A DNA stretch of 64,000 bases from Aliidiomarina shirensis (GCF_003987345.1 NZ_PIPP01000006.1:1-64000), one strand, 5' to 3'; shown: positions 43,454 to 51,738, counted from the stretch's first letter. Translations and numbers: made by a program. Notes: generated by a model not told the origin, from the letters alone.

Positions 43454-43483
43454 GTTACCCGATAAAATTAACCGTCGGGTAAC
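43454..43483. promoter_or_regulatory. Inverted repeat upstream of the membrane XRE gene
   Basis: Perfect 9-bp arms GTTACCCGA (43454-43462) and TCGGGTAAC (43475-43483) around a 12-base AT-rich centre. It is placed just after yghU with no T run, so it may be an operator or a terminator-like hairpin. Confidence 0.5.
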
Positions 43484-43485
43484 GT

Positions 43486-43529
43486 TGTCGTGTGGTTGTC
43501 AGGTCTATGTCGTTGGCATGTCGTGGCGA
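43486..43529 (+). repeat. Four TGTC repeats phased at 11 bp (putative operator)
   Basis: Four consecutive 11-bp units all begin with TGTC: TGTCGTGTGGT, TGTCAGGTCTA, TGTCGTTGGCA and TGTCGTGGCGA, with no gaps (43486, 43497, 43508, 43519). They end 57 bp before the XRE gene start. Same-face spacing of one helical turn suggests cooperative binding of a protein, most likely the regulator encoded next door. Confidence 0.6.
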
Positions 43530-43585
43530 GCTATTACTATTCGCCCTATGATTTTGGCTCCAATTCATAAAACAGGCACACGCAC

Positions 43586-44242
43586 ATGATTTCTGCTGAA
43601 AAAGTAAAATACCTGCGCCAACAACTTGGTTGGTCACAAGAACAACTCGCCTTAGTTTCAGGTGTAAGCGCTCGCACCATTCAACGAATCGAAAAATCAG
43701 GAGAGTGCTCTCTCGAATCCAAAATGGCATTGGCAAGCGCTTTAAACGTTTCTGTTTCTGAACTAATAGACGATGAAGAGCGTGGAAAAACAATGCATCA
43801 CATGGGCTGGGGCCGCTGGCTTTCTTGGTTGGTGCTATTGTTAATTGTTGGCTATTACTTCTACGAAGCGAGCTTTTTTGGAAAAGTGGTTAGCGCTCGT
43901 TACCAAGTAATGATACCGCTGCTGATTGTATTTGTAGGCTTGTTCGCTGGCTTTAAATCAACATTCGAGTTACTTAAAACTACGTTTACCCGGCAAAGCA
44001 AAGTGGCAGAGTATGATATTTATCGAGCACTTAGAACCTCGGTAAAACTCATGCAAGCCGTTTACGTTGCCGCCCTCATTACCGCACTACTAGTATCAAT
44101 GAGCTCGTTTGAATTTTTAAATATTATGAACACTTGGGCCTCTATATCCCGCAACATTGTTTACCCAGTACTTTGCGCTATTTTCTTAGTAGAAATCATC
44201 ATTCGCCCAATAAAAATCACCCTTGAGCGGCGCTTGGGTTAG
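43586..44242 (+). CDS. XRE-family regulator with integral membrane domain
   Basis: A 218-residue protein: XRE helix-turn-helix (about 5-60, GWSQEQLALVSGVSARTIQRIE), a short linker, then four hydrophobic segments (about 75-92, 105-125, 150-172 and 185-205). It resembles the smaller XRE-membrane protein at 35743-36051 in its HTH. A DNA-binding domain fixed to the membrane could sense envelope state or a ligand in the lipid phase. The phased repeats just upstream are a candidate for self-control. The next gene encodes a small exported protein, 40 bp away, a possible target. Confidence 0.82.
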   Translation: MISAEKVKYLRQQLGWSQEQLALVSGVSARTIQRIEKSGECSLESKMALASALNVSVSELIDDEERGKTMHHMGWGRWLSWLVLLLIVGYYFYEASFFGKVVSARYQVMIPLLIVFVGLFAGFKSTFELLKTTFTRQSKVAEYDIYRALRTSVKLMQAVYVAALITALLVSMSSFEFLNIMNTWASISRNIVYPVLCAIFLVEIIIRPIKITLERRLG

Positions 44243-44281
44243 GGTTAAGCTCCTAAAGAATCGACAGTCGAGAGGTGCCTG

Positions 44282-44728
44282 ATGTTAAAGTTATTTATAA
44301 TTAATCTTACCCTTTGTATGACTTTGTTCGCGAACTGCGCGCACGCTTCAGTGTATGAGGATTTAGCGAGGTTTCATGAGTTTCAGGGTTTTTCTGCTGC
44401 TGAACTCCAAGAGATTAAAAATTCTTCAGTGCAGAATGAGAGCGGAAACGCCGTTGCAGTGTGCGTGAAACAACCTGAATTCGCGTGCTACATCATTACA
44501 AAAAATCAGTTAACCGATGTATCGGTTGTTGAGGCGTTGAATCTAAGTAAATTAGGCACCTCTGCACACTCGGACTACGAACGAGTAGAAACAAAGCCAA
44601 CAGCTTGGATATCTAGTGATGCCGAAACTCACACAATAGAATTCAGCACGCTCGCTTGGAGAGAAGGACAACGATATTCCGCAAAAGAAGTGGTTGTTAT
44701 TCAACAAGGGCAATATATTCAAAGGTAA
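44282..44728 (+). CDS. Small exported protein of unknown function
   Basis: A 148-residue protein with a signal peptide (about 1-22, LFANCAHAS) and two further cysteines (about C60 and C67), which may form a disulfide in the periplasm. No family was recognised. GAGAGG lies before the ATG. It follows the membrane XRE gene on the same strand, so it may be cotranscribed with it. Confidence 0.65.
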   Translation: MLKLFIINLTLCMTLFANCAHASVYEDLARFHEFQGFSAAELQEIKNSSVQNESGNAVAVCVKQPEFACYIITKNQLTDVSVVEALNLSKLGTSAHSDYERVETKPTAWISSDAETHTIEFSTLAWREGQRYSAKEVVVIQQGQYIQR

Positions 44729-44792
44729 CTCTACGGCTTACTATCACCTGCGCCCGGTATATCGAACTTAAACTATCGGGATACTATCTAAA

Positions 44793-45065
44793 TTAACGCT
44801 TAATATTCACATCGCCGCTCAGCACCGAATCGAGAGCGGCGAGTGCGAAAAACAGCAGCATTAAGATAAACGCAGTGCCGTGCAGGAATATTTTTATTCC
44901 AAGCGAGGCGAAGTTAACATCGATGATAAGCCAGTTAACTAGCTTCAGAATACCGAGGATTAGCAGGTATGAGGGTAGCCAAAAGAACAGCGCGAAAAAC
45001 AAAGTAACAGCAACGCCAATGGCTACTAAAAACAACAGCCCTTTGGCGTAGGAATAAAGCTTCAT
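44793..45065 (-). CDS. Small membrane protein of unknown function
   Basis: A 90-residue protein with three hydrophobic segments that fill most of the chain. No motif was recognised. It follows a putative lipoprotein peptidase on the minus strand with a 31-bp gap, so the two may form an operon. AGGA lies 11 bases before the ATG. Confidence 0.6.
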   Translation of the reverse strand: MKLYSYAKGLLFLVAIGVAVTLFFALFFWLPSYLLILGILKLVNWLIIDVNFASLGIKIFLHGTAFILMLLFFALAALDSVLSGDVNIKR

Positions 45066-45096
45066 ACTAAGAATGTCCTGAGTAATTTATTTTGAT

Positions 45097-46158
45097 TTAT
45101 TGAACTCTCTTTTCAACATCGGCACTTGAGCAATGACTTAGAAGAGAAATGAAAAATTCTTCGCTATCCTTACCACCGAGGGTTTCCATAATATCTTTTA
45201 TGTAACTCGGGAATAGGTCTTTTTGGTCCACTAGCCGATCATATGTATACTGTGCAAGCTCATAGCCTAAAAGGCTGTAATGAAAGGAAAGAGCTTTTCC
45301 TTTGAGCTCTCTCTGCCGACTTAAAATATCTTCATTATCACAAGTATCGGGATCTATTATCGAGTACCTGTGGCTGATGTCTATGTTCCCAAGAATATGC
45401 TTATTTTCAAAAAGGACTAAATCCGAAACTCTTCTATGAACATCCACTTCCATTAGCTGCGCTAAGTATTCATTAGTCAGCCTATCACCGAATGGTAAGT
45501 GCTCATTATTCTGAGCATCAAGATCGTTAGTTCCATAATTGAAGTGAAACATCTCATGAATCCAGTTCGTATAGATCTTGCTAACTATATTAAAGTCATT
45601 CACTAAATTCAGCTTCTGAGCTTGATCTTCGCTTCCAGAAATATCGAGTTCGTTAACTGAGTAATACATTTCAAAGCAGTTATCTATTGGTTTCGAAAAT
45701 TTGAAACCAACTTGCGGACGAATAAAGTTAATACATAAATTTGGCTGATGATTCAGAGCAAACTTATATAGTTCTGAGGTATTTAACGAAGACATGATCA
45801 CATCGTGATAGCTATGAATCGAGTGGCTTATAATATCACGTACAGCTTCATCTAATTGGCAATCGTAATTTACTACTACACGACTTATCTCGTTTTCCAG
45901 TGAGAACCCTTCACAGAATCTTACAAAAGATCTACTTGAAGCCTGATGTCGACTGATTAAGCTGTTGTTCGGAACGTCTGCAAAAAAGATCCCTGACAGC
46001 TCTACATAAGGTTTGCTTTGGCTAGCATCGTTCTGCACGGTCGCACAAGAAGTTACGAAGACCAACACCACAAGCGGGAGAATAATCCTCAATAAAAAGG
46101 GAATGGAAGAGGCATTAGGACTCTTTCCAAGGAAGGTACTATAAAGAGGTAACTTCAT
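45097..46158 (-). CDS. Putative lipoprotein with HEXXH zinc site, unknown function
   Basis: About 353 residues. A hydrophobic segment ends in VFVTSC, a lipobox with Cys near residue 38. The soluble part holds WIHEMFHFNYG, a zinc-binding HEXXH at about residues 201-205. A glutamate about 30 residues later (TNEYLAQLMEVD) could be the third ligand. Several cysteines and many aromatic residues follow. This resembles a peptidase at the membrane surface, but I do not recognise a family. The ATG at 46158 is preferred over a TTG five codons upstream. Low G+C and orphan neighbours mark the start of the accessory island. Confidence 0.6.
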   Translation of the reverse strand: MKLPLYSTFLGKSPNASSIPFLLRIILPLVVLVFVTSCATVQNDASQSKPYVELSGIFFADVPNNSLISRHQASSRSFVRFCEGFSLENEISRVVVNYDCQLDEAVRDIISHSIHSYHDVIMSSLNTSELYKFALNHQPNLCINFIRPQVGFKFSKPIDNCFEMYYSVNELDISGSEDQAQKLNLVNDFNIVSKIYTNWIHEMFHFNYGTNDLDAQNNEHLPFGDRLTNEYLAQLMEVDVHRRVSDLVLFENKHILGNIDISHRYSIIDPDTCDNEDILSRQRELKGKALSFHYSLLGYELAQYTYDRLVDQKDLFPSYIKDIMETLGGKDSEEFFISLLSHCSSADVEKRVQ

Positions 46159-46245
46159 ATTTATATTGCCCAAATATTAAACAACTCACAATAAATCGCC
46201 AGCCAAACCGAGAAGGGGTTTCCGTTATTCCTACGCCACAAAGAT

Positions 46246-46836
46246 TTAACCCTCAGAAGGCACTGTTTCACAGCTCTCGCTCCAGTCGTTCATTTGGATA
46301 TCCGCCTCCACGAGAATTGAGTACATACCCTCGGCTGTTACAAACCCTAGGGTTAAATGCTCATCTGACAAACGCTCTTCTTGTATCACTATACCTGTGA
46401 AGGAGTCAGTGCAGAGCACCGATTCACTGTACTTTTGAACAGATAAAAAATCTTGTAAAAAAGCCTCATATAATTCTTTGCTGTCACGCACTCCCATGTA
46501 ACTGACAGTCGTCTGGCAGAAGTCTGAGTTGTTACGGCAGCCTCTCAATCTATTAGAGTCACTATTGGCAATATTGCGCCAATGATAGATAGCTTGAGCA
46601 AAAGTGTAATAAAAAGGCGCATAGCCATAGGACATAGATCCTTCGTCCGGTATCAAAATGTAATCCTCGCCAAGAAATGCCCGCATCACAGTATCTTGTT
46701 CATCTCCGATGCTTATAAACTGGTGCTGCACCCATGTACGCATCGTATCTGAGTACTTTATCAGCCAATGATTGGATTGGTAGACCAATAAAGCGGCGAA
46801 AATCACAATTGGTATTATTAATATTCGATCTTTCAT
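46246..46836 (-). CDS. Unrecognised protein with one membrane anchor
   Basis: A 196-residue protein: one hydrophobic N-terminal segment (about 5-22), then a soluble domain, probably periplasmic, with four cysteines in two pairs (CRNNSDFC near 99-106; later C142 and C189). No family was recognised. It belongs to a run of four minus-strand orphan genes (44793-47801) that may be immunity or cargo genes of the Rhs island. Confidence 0.55.
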   Translation of the reverse strand: MKDRILIIPIVIFAALLVYQSNHWLIKYSDTMRTWVQHQFISIGDEQDTVMRAFLGEDYILIPDEGSMSYGYAPFYYTFAQAIYHWRNIANSDSNRLRGCRNNSDFCQTTVSYMGVRDSKELYEAFLQDFLSVQKYSESVLCTDSFTGIVIQEERLSDEHLTLGFVTAEGMYSILVEADIQMNDWSESCETVPSEG

Positions 46837-46964
46837 CTGTTTATCTTATAGCAAGTCTCTTTGTCTGAGTACCATTCAATATTGCGCCACAAAAATCTCG
46901 CAATAACGAATAAACCGCGCGCCAAAATTAATAATGTTAAAAGCACAATTAATTGAGTGTTCCA

Positions 46965-47396
46965 TTATTTAGAATAGTTTTTCCAGATAATAGACACACC
47001 TTTAAGATCGATATTTGTTTCTACGAAGAGCTTGTCATACTCAATACTTGTTGGAACGCCTGAGGTTCCAGAAAGAACTAATCGAATCTGGTTCTCTGAC
47101 CAGGAAGAATCGCCTTCAAAAAAGAGCTCAACCTCAGTATCACTATAAGAATCATGCAAACGAGCCTGCACACTCCTTTTGGGGAACGTTTCCTTAACCC
47201 AAGCTCGTGCCTCAAAAATGCCATTTACATCATCAGGTAACATAGAAGAAACATCGATATACAGCACCGCGCCTTCGTTAATAGCAGACAACGGCTCTGC
47301 CAACTCAAGCTCCAAACAACCCGGCTCAATATCAATAGGGTTCGGTGTCAACATTATTACTTTCGCGAATAACATCATTTTTATGAGTTCAAACAT
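46965..47396 (-). CDS. Unrecognised protein, beta-rich
   Basis: About 143 residues with a weakly hydrophobic N terminus and a beta-rich body with alternating acidic residues. No motif was recognised. A GTG start at 47405 is also possible; the ATG at 47396 has a better upstream GGAG at 11 bases. It is an orphan gene in the AT-rich island between two other orphans. Confidence 0.45.
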   Translation of the reverse strand: MFELIKMMLFAKVIMLTPNPIDIEPGCLELELAEPLSAINEGAVLYIDVSSMLPDDVNGIFEARAWVKETFPKRSVQARLHDSYSDTEVELFFEGDSSWSENQIRLVLSGTSGVPTSIEYDKLFVETNIDLKGVSIIWKNYSK

Positions 47397-47441
47397 AGTC
47401 TCCACTTCTCCATTAATAACACAGTTCTAAACTAGAGCTTT

Positions 47442-47801
47442 CTAAGCGCGGGGAATACTCATAAAAATCATTGATAGGACATAGAAAATGGGACATGCCC
47501 AATTAATAACTAAACCCACATACTCGAATTTCCGATTTTTCTTCAAATCTTCTTGGATATCTTTAGGGATATTTCCTGGCCACGTATCCCTTCGAAAAAA
47601 CTTCGCCATCCTGTGGCCTGCTTTCAAATTTATTAATAGAAAACTATCGGGAAGATGCTCAGAATAGTATTCATAGTCAATAAAAGCCAACCTCTTCATG
47701 ATTTTCCGGCGCCTAATAATTAAAACTAAAGTCCATATAAAAAATCCAAGAAATGTTACAAAAAAAGATAGAATAGAAAAGTTTGTAAAGAACTCCAGCA
47801 T
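47442..47801 (-). CDS. Small membrane protein of unknown function
   Basis: A 119-residue protein with hydrophobic segments near residues 8-29 and 95-116 and a basic, soluble middle (RRRKIMKR; KAGHRMAKFFRRD). Two helices with the middle on the cytoplasmic side fit the charge pattern. No family was recognised. It is followed by the next orphan gene after 36 bp. Confidence 0.5.
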   Translation of the reverse strand: MLEFFTNFSILSFFVTFLGFFIWTLVLIIRRRKIMKRLAFIDYEYYSEHLPDSFLLINLKAGHRMAKFFRRDTWPGNIPKDIQEDLKKNRKFEYVGLVINWACPIFYVLSMIFMSIPRA

Positions 47802-47954
47802 AACTCACCTAATTAGTAAACAATCCGTTTGCGTATAAAAAAATCCTGAATTCAGATAATAACCGCAACACTCATGTAATGGGATAGGTCGAAAGGAGGC
47901 CGGCTACCCACATATGGTAGTCTTACTTTTCGGCCAAAAAATGTGAGTTCCAAC

Positions 47955-48038
47955 ATGAGTTATCGGCAGCTGACCGAGGGACAACGATACCAGATTTCGT
48001 TCCCTCCGCTAATAAAGCTCCATCAGGCCCGTAAATAA
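47955..48038 (+). pseudogene. IS30-type transposase remnant (N-terminal fragment)
   Basis: The frame ATG (47955) to TAA (48038) encodes a start like IS30-family transposases, SYRQLTEGQRYQI, the DNA-binding N terminus. After 14 codons the match is lost. The remaining 14 codons are unrelated, so the element is truncated. No second end or intact transposase is present. Confidence 0.65.
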
Positions 48039-48112
48039 ATCGTGTTGCTTGACTACCTTTTTGCTTGCGTAGAAGTTGTCTCAAAGTATTATAGCTAGCG
48101 GATAACTATAGA

Positions 48113-48298
48113 TTGATTATTTTTATTTTGCACTTGCAGAGAAAAGGTGGCGAGAATTCGGCTGCGCAGCAGCTCGCTGACGCTTTGAAGCAATCTGTAA
48201 CGGCGCCTACTGGACCCTACAAAATATATGAAAATGGATATCATGGAATCGTAGGTGGTGAATGGGTAACTTATTTTCCTAGGGTAGAAGGGAATTAA
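48113..48298 (+). pseudogene. Possible C-terminal toxin-module remnant
   Basis: A short frame opens from a TTG with no ribosome site and encodes about 50 meaningful residues (GGENSAAQQLADALKQSV then YENGYHGIVGGEWVTYF). It is followed one base later by a small gene with its own ribosome site. This looks like the tail of a larger toxin kept next to its immunity gene, a known pattern in Rhs and CDI islands. No toxin family was recognised. The opposite-strand frame over the same bases is a shadow. Confidence 0.35.
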
Positions 48299-48299
48299 A

Positions 48300-48737
48300 A
48301 TGAAATTATTTGAAATGATAATAGTGGGAGCTCTTACTGCCTCACCAATGATATACGATGAAGATAGCAATCCGATTATCCATGTTACTAAGACTGAACT
48401 TCCAGAGGAGTATGATGCGATTTGTTCGATAGTTGACATAGCGTCGCCGATCTACACTGAAGACGATGTTGCTCTTAGTAACGTTCAAACGACCGCAAAT
48501 ATCTTCGTATTGACCGCAAATTCGGACAACGAGAAATGGCTTTCTGCAACATCGCTGAATGTATACATGGATGATGGACAGCATTTGTCCGGTGGATGCT
48601 TACCTTTAAATACCTTATATCGAGTAGAAGTAACGATTAACTACCATCCCGAAGGTGCAACCTCTTTGTGTCCAAAAAATATTAAAATTGAAAACTTATA
48701 TGACTTCTTTCTTAAACAAGAAAATGGTAAGTCCTGA
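48300..48737 (+). CDS. Unrecognised small protein, possible immunity protein
   Basis: A 145-residue protein with a mildly hydrophobic N terminus and three cysteines. GAAGGG lies before the ATG. It starts one base after a short toxin-like tail, which suggests an immunity role by position only; no immunity family was recognised. The next 417 bp are empty. Confidence 0.5.
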   Translation: MKLFEMIIVGALTASPMIYDEDSNPIIHVTKTELPEEYDAICSIVDIASPIYTEDDVALSNVQTTANIFVLTANSDNEKWLSATSLNVYMDDGQHLSGGCLPLNTLYRVEVTINYHPEGATSLCPKNIKIENLYDFFLKQENGKS

Positions 48738-49154
48738 GATTTCTATACACTTTATTACAAAAATGTAGTCAGACATTAAAGTTCTTTAAAAACTAGCTTT
48801 TTTACCCATTCAAAAAATTGGGAGCTAGATTAAATAAACATTGAAGATCTTTAAACTCAGCATTTCTTTTATCGGATGACTGCTCCTGTGAGGCTAAAAC
48901 CTAATATTATCACTTCTTAAATCAGTGGTTGCCTACATACCTGTATGTTGAGTTAATTTCTGACTTGTCTTACTCTTTTATTGACTGCGAACAACTACAT
49001 TCCAGTACATCGTAAAGAAATATATCTGCGGATTGAAGCCGAGGATGAAACCAGTACAGCAATCCCCTAGACCTCGGTTGAAATTTTTATAGTTTATACT
49101 CTTAAACTTGCTAGGGTTGTCAAATATTGTCGGGGCTTAAATGAGGAAGATGTG
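48738..49154. other. Gene-free AT-rich stretch
   Basis: No credible ORF, RNA gene or terminator seen. There is no recognisable HigB toxin in front of the HigA-like gene that follows. Confidence 0.6.
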
Positions 49155-49460
49155 ATGAATACATACAAAAGCAAACTCCCCATCAAACATTCGGGAAGAT
49201 TATTTAGTGAGCGCTTCCTATCTCGATACGATATAACGGTGAAAAATGCGGCACAAAAACTGTATTTGCATCCATCAACTCTATCGCGGTTTTTAAATGG
49301 CCAAATCGCGGTATCATGTTCATTAGCGTTGAAGCTCGAAATTGCAACGGGAGTATCTGCACAATTTTGGATAGCTTGGCAAAATGATTATGATTTGCAG
49401 CAGATAGAAATGTTGCGAAAAGAGAGAATCGATGCCGAACCGCTTTTAGACATAGCGTAA
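49155..49460 (+). CDS. Orphan HigA-type antitoxin-like regulator
   Basis: A 101-residue protein of the HigA/VapI branch of XRE proteins (PIKHSGRLFSERFLSRYDIT, then NAAQKLYLHPSTLSRFLNG and ISAQFW-like VSAQFWIAWQ). HigA neutralises the HigB ribonuclease and represses its own operon. No HigB toxin gene is next to it on either side, so it stands alone. It starts at the ATG at 49155 after GAGGAAG. Confidence 0.75.
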   Translation: MNTYKSKLPIKHSGRLFSERFLSRYDITVKNAAQKLYLHPSTLSRFLNGQIAVSCSLALKLEIATGVSAQFWIAWQNDYDLQQIEMLRKERIDAEPLLDIA

Positions 49461-49677
49461 GGTAATGAAAACGTCCGTGACAGCGTAGCCCCTTCTCAGT
49501 GCTGAGCGTTCACCTAACAGAGTTTAGTGACGCATGGAATTTATAAGCATTACTTGCAAGTCTATGCGGGCATTCAACTCCCCAACGTCCGTTCGAAACT
49601 GGTTTAAAACTGAAAACATGAGATGTTTAGCATCATCTTATTCTGTAAATTCAGGAATTATCATTTAGTTCTGTATC

Positions 49678-49818
49678 TCACACATTAATCCAACGGTAGA
49701 TTGCTTTTATGCTCACACCTAAACAATCAACCACTTCAACGGTTAAATAGCCGTGAATCTTCACTTGGTTCACAGCTTCTTATTTAAACTCGGTGGAATA
49801 ACAAGTACCTTTACTCAT
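49678..49818 (-). pseudogene. IS3-type OrfA remnant
   Basis: On the minus strand an ATG at 49816-49818 begins MSKGTCYSTEFK, then a stop at codon 13. Beyond the stop the same frame continues EAVNQVKIHGYLTVEVVDC and ends IYRWINV, matching the N-terminal HTH of IS3-family OrfA transposases. The in-frame stop and the truncated end mark it as dead. Confidence 0.7.
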
Positions 49819-49888
49819 GATTTTCCTCTTATGGTCATAGTGATCTTTTTACCATAAAAAGGTGTCTATAAATCTCAGGCCTTACCAA

Positions 49889-50182
49889 CTACCAAATGAT
49901 GCCTACGCCACCCAAGCTTAAAAACGCTATCCATATCAATAGAAGAACAACATTAATCCTAAAAATTAATTTTCTCAGGTTAATTTTAATGAACGCGGAT
50001 GCAAATAAACTTCCTACAATCAGTGCGATCACCATGCAAATAGTTGATATTTTTAGAGATACTAAATCCCAATGCCCCCATTTCTTAAATATCACGCCGG
50101 ACATATCAAAAAATATCAAGCTAAGATATCCAACAGAAATAAACGTAACTAACGATACGACGAAAAATATTATTCTATTCAT
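49889..50182 (-). CDS. Small membrane protein, probable immunity protein of the Rhs tip
   Basis: A 97-residue protein with three hydrophobic segments. Its start is 3 bp after the stop of an Rhs C-terminal toxin module, the position of immunity genes. The toxin module looks like a peptidoglycan-acting enzyme (L,D-transpeptidase-type motif), so a membrane-located immunity protein makes sense. The function is inferred only from position. Confidence 0.55.
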   Translation of the reverse strand: MNRIIFFVVSLVTFISVGYLSLIFFDMSGVIFKKWGHWDLVSLKISTICMVIALIVGSLFASAFIKINLRKLIFRINVVLLLIWIAFLSLGGVGIIW

Positions 50183-50185
50183 TTA

Positions 50186-50752
50186 TTAATCATTTTCCTT
50201 TAGTTTTTGTGACTCTATCCGTCCGGAGGTGTCTATTACCATAAGTCGACCAAACACTGTAGCGCTTTCAGTCCGACTCGCGAATCGGTTTCGTGACTTG
50301 GAATCAATGATAGTCTCACGTGTACTCGTATTTTGAAGCATTCCATCAATTTGTTCCCAACCATCATCATCAGAAGCAGCAATACAACCTTCAGAAACGC
50401 CACTACCGTAATGATGTAACCGAAACAAACTTCGACCTGACGACTCCTGAATATCATCTCCGAAATTTGAATCTAATGCTTCAAGTCTGTAACGGTCTTC
50501 GTCAGGATGAGATAAAATAGCGTACCTGCCCCCTGGTATAGGCTCAAATGAGCCATGAAAAAACGTTCCACCTGAAAATGCATTAACCACGACTCTATTT
50601 CCTCTATCTAAATCCCGCATGCTCAACGTACGTATCGATAGATCGAATATTGCTCGAACTTCCATACCATCCGGATCAACATATTTATACGGATTATTAT
50701 TCCCATACGCATACCGATTGAACATCATCGGATTACTGGCGGTGAAGCCTAC
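50186..50752 (-). pseudogene. Rhs C-terminal toxin module with L,D-transpeptidase/DUF2778-like domain
   Basis: From 50752 the frame reads VGFTASNPMMFNRYAYGNNNPYKYVDPDG in pieces: the conserved Rhs core end (NPYKYVDPDG) followed by a variable tip of about 150 residues. The tip has LHHYGSGVSEGCIAASDDDGW, like the HxnSxGC motif of YkuD and DUF2778 (Tlde1-type) enzymes, with a catalytic Cys. The tip is out of frame with the upstream core: the core piece ends at a stop at 50733. About 110 codons present in the other copy are missing, joined at a short AGGCTT homology. It is therefore not translatable from its own core. The immunity-like gene follows 3 bp later. Confidence 0.65.
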
Positions 50753-51382
50753 CTGCGCGGTTAAACGTGAAGCTGCGTGCGCGGTTGTTGATAACATTGC
50801 CACGCGTATCGTAGTTAAACGAGCGGTTTAATATGCCACTCACGCTGGTTAAACGATTATTGCTGTAGTGATAGGTCAACGTCTCGTTACCCAGCGTTTT
50901 TTGCGTGATATTTCCAAGTACATCGTAATCAAAGCTACCACTGCCCCAGAACCCGCTGGCAGTATCCAAGCGGTCGAGTCCATCGTAGCTCATCGTCATC
51001 GAGTTTTCGCTGATAACCCCATCAATGATACTCGTGATGTTGTGGTTATCATCATACTGGTAACTATGCGAGAACAAGGCTTGCACATCGCTAATGGTGC
51101 AAAGCTCAGGGCGGCGCTGGCTATCCAAGGTTTGGTTAAAGCTCAAGCCATTGGCGTAATCAAAGCTCTCCAACTGGCCACTCGGTGCGTAGCTCACGTT
51201 ATTCGCATAACCGCCACTTTGCGTGGCTTCACCATACCCATTTGGGGCGTAATTCACCACCCGACCTGAGGGTGAGGGGTATACATGCGTTGTTAAATGA
51301 CCCAAGGTATTGTAGTGAGAGGCGAAATTAAATTGCTGGCCATCTACACTCAACGCTTCGCTCATAAAAGGTAGAAACCGTG
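50733..51382 (-). pseudogene. Rhs core fragment
   Basis: About 210 codons of YD-repeat Rhs core (SYDGLDRLDTASGFWG, YDTRGNVINN), beginning abruptly near 51382 after a stop and ending in a stop at 50733. The N-terminal part and the tip in the same frame are missing. Part of it (50745-50971) is nearly identical to 53207-53430. It is a broken remnant next to the toxin tip above. Confidence 0.8.
50745..50971 (-). repeat. Rhs core repeat, copy 1
   Basis: This stretch is nearly identical to 53207-53430, with scattered substitutions only. Both belong to the YD-repeat core of Rhs and could serve as recombination homology between modules. Confidence 0.8.
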
Positions 51383-51402
51383 CTTACGACTCTTACACAA
51401 GA

Positions 51403-51624
51403 ATGTTTTGTTGCGGGCATGCTGCTTATCGTCTAGACGATGGTACTTTTTCAATTAATGCCGGCGAAAACGATGTTCGGGCTATCTATAATGAAGAGAA
51501 TGCAGCCATAAATTTCCTCTGCCGCTATGAACGGGATATGAACTTTTACGATAAGAAACTGATGGCTTTTGCCACCAAGCATGAAATTGACACAAAACCT
51601 TGCACCATTTCATCTGAATATTGA
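51403..51624 (+). CDS. Short ORF of unknown function (possible fragment)
   Basis: A 73-residue frame with no clear ribosome site, opposite to the Rhs fragments. It has three cysteines and an acidic middle. It may be the end of a gene disrupted by the Rhs rearrangement. No family was recognised. Confidence 0.25.
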   Translation: MFCCGHAAYRLDDGTFSINAGENDVRAIYNEENAAINFLCRYERDMNFYDKKLMAFATKHEIDTKPCTISSEY

Positions 51625-51651
51625 GAAGCTACTACTTGTCTCGATGTGAGC

Positions 51652-51684
51652 AGAAAACAAAGCCCCGCGAGGGCGAGGCTTTGG
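51652..51684 (-). terminator. Terminator-like hairpin after the immunity gene
   Basis: Stem CAAAGCC-C-CGC and GCG-A-GGCTTTG (51656-51684) with a single internal mismatch. On the minus strand it is followed by TTTTC, consistent with ending the transcript from 51739-52299. Confidence 0.6.
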
Positions 51685-51738
51685 ATTCAAAAAGGATACG
51701 ATTGATTTTACTGTAGCCACATATACCTTTTTAGACGT

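Noticed and set aside
43486-43529. The phased repeats as a CRISPR array
   Set aside because: Units are 11 bp with no spacers and no cas genes; better explained as protein binding sites.
48095-48439. 114-codon minus-strand frame over the small genes at 48.1-48.7 kb
   Set aside because: No ribosome site, covers two better plus-strand frames, and starts inside a gene.
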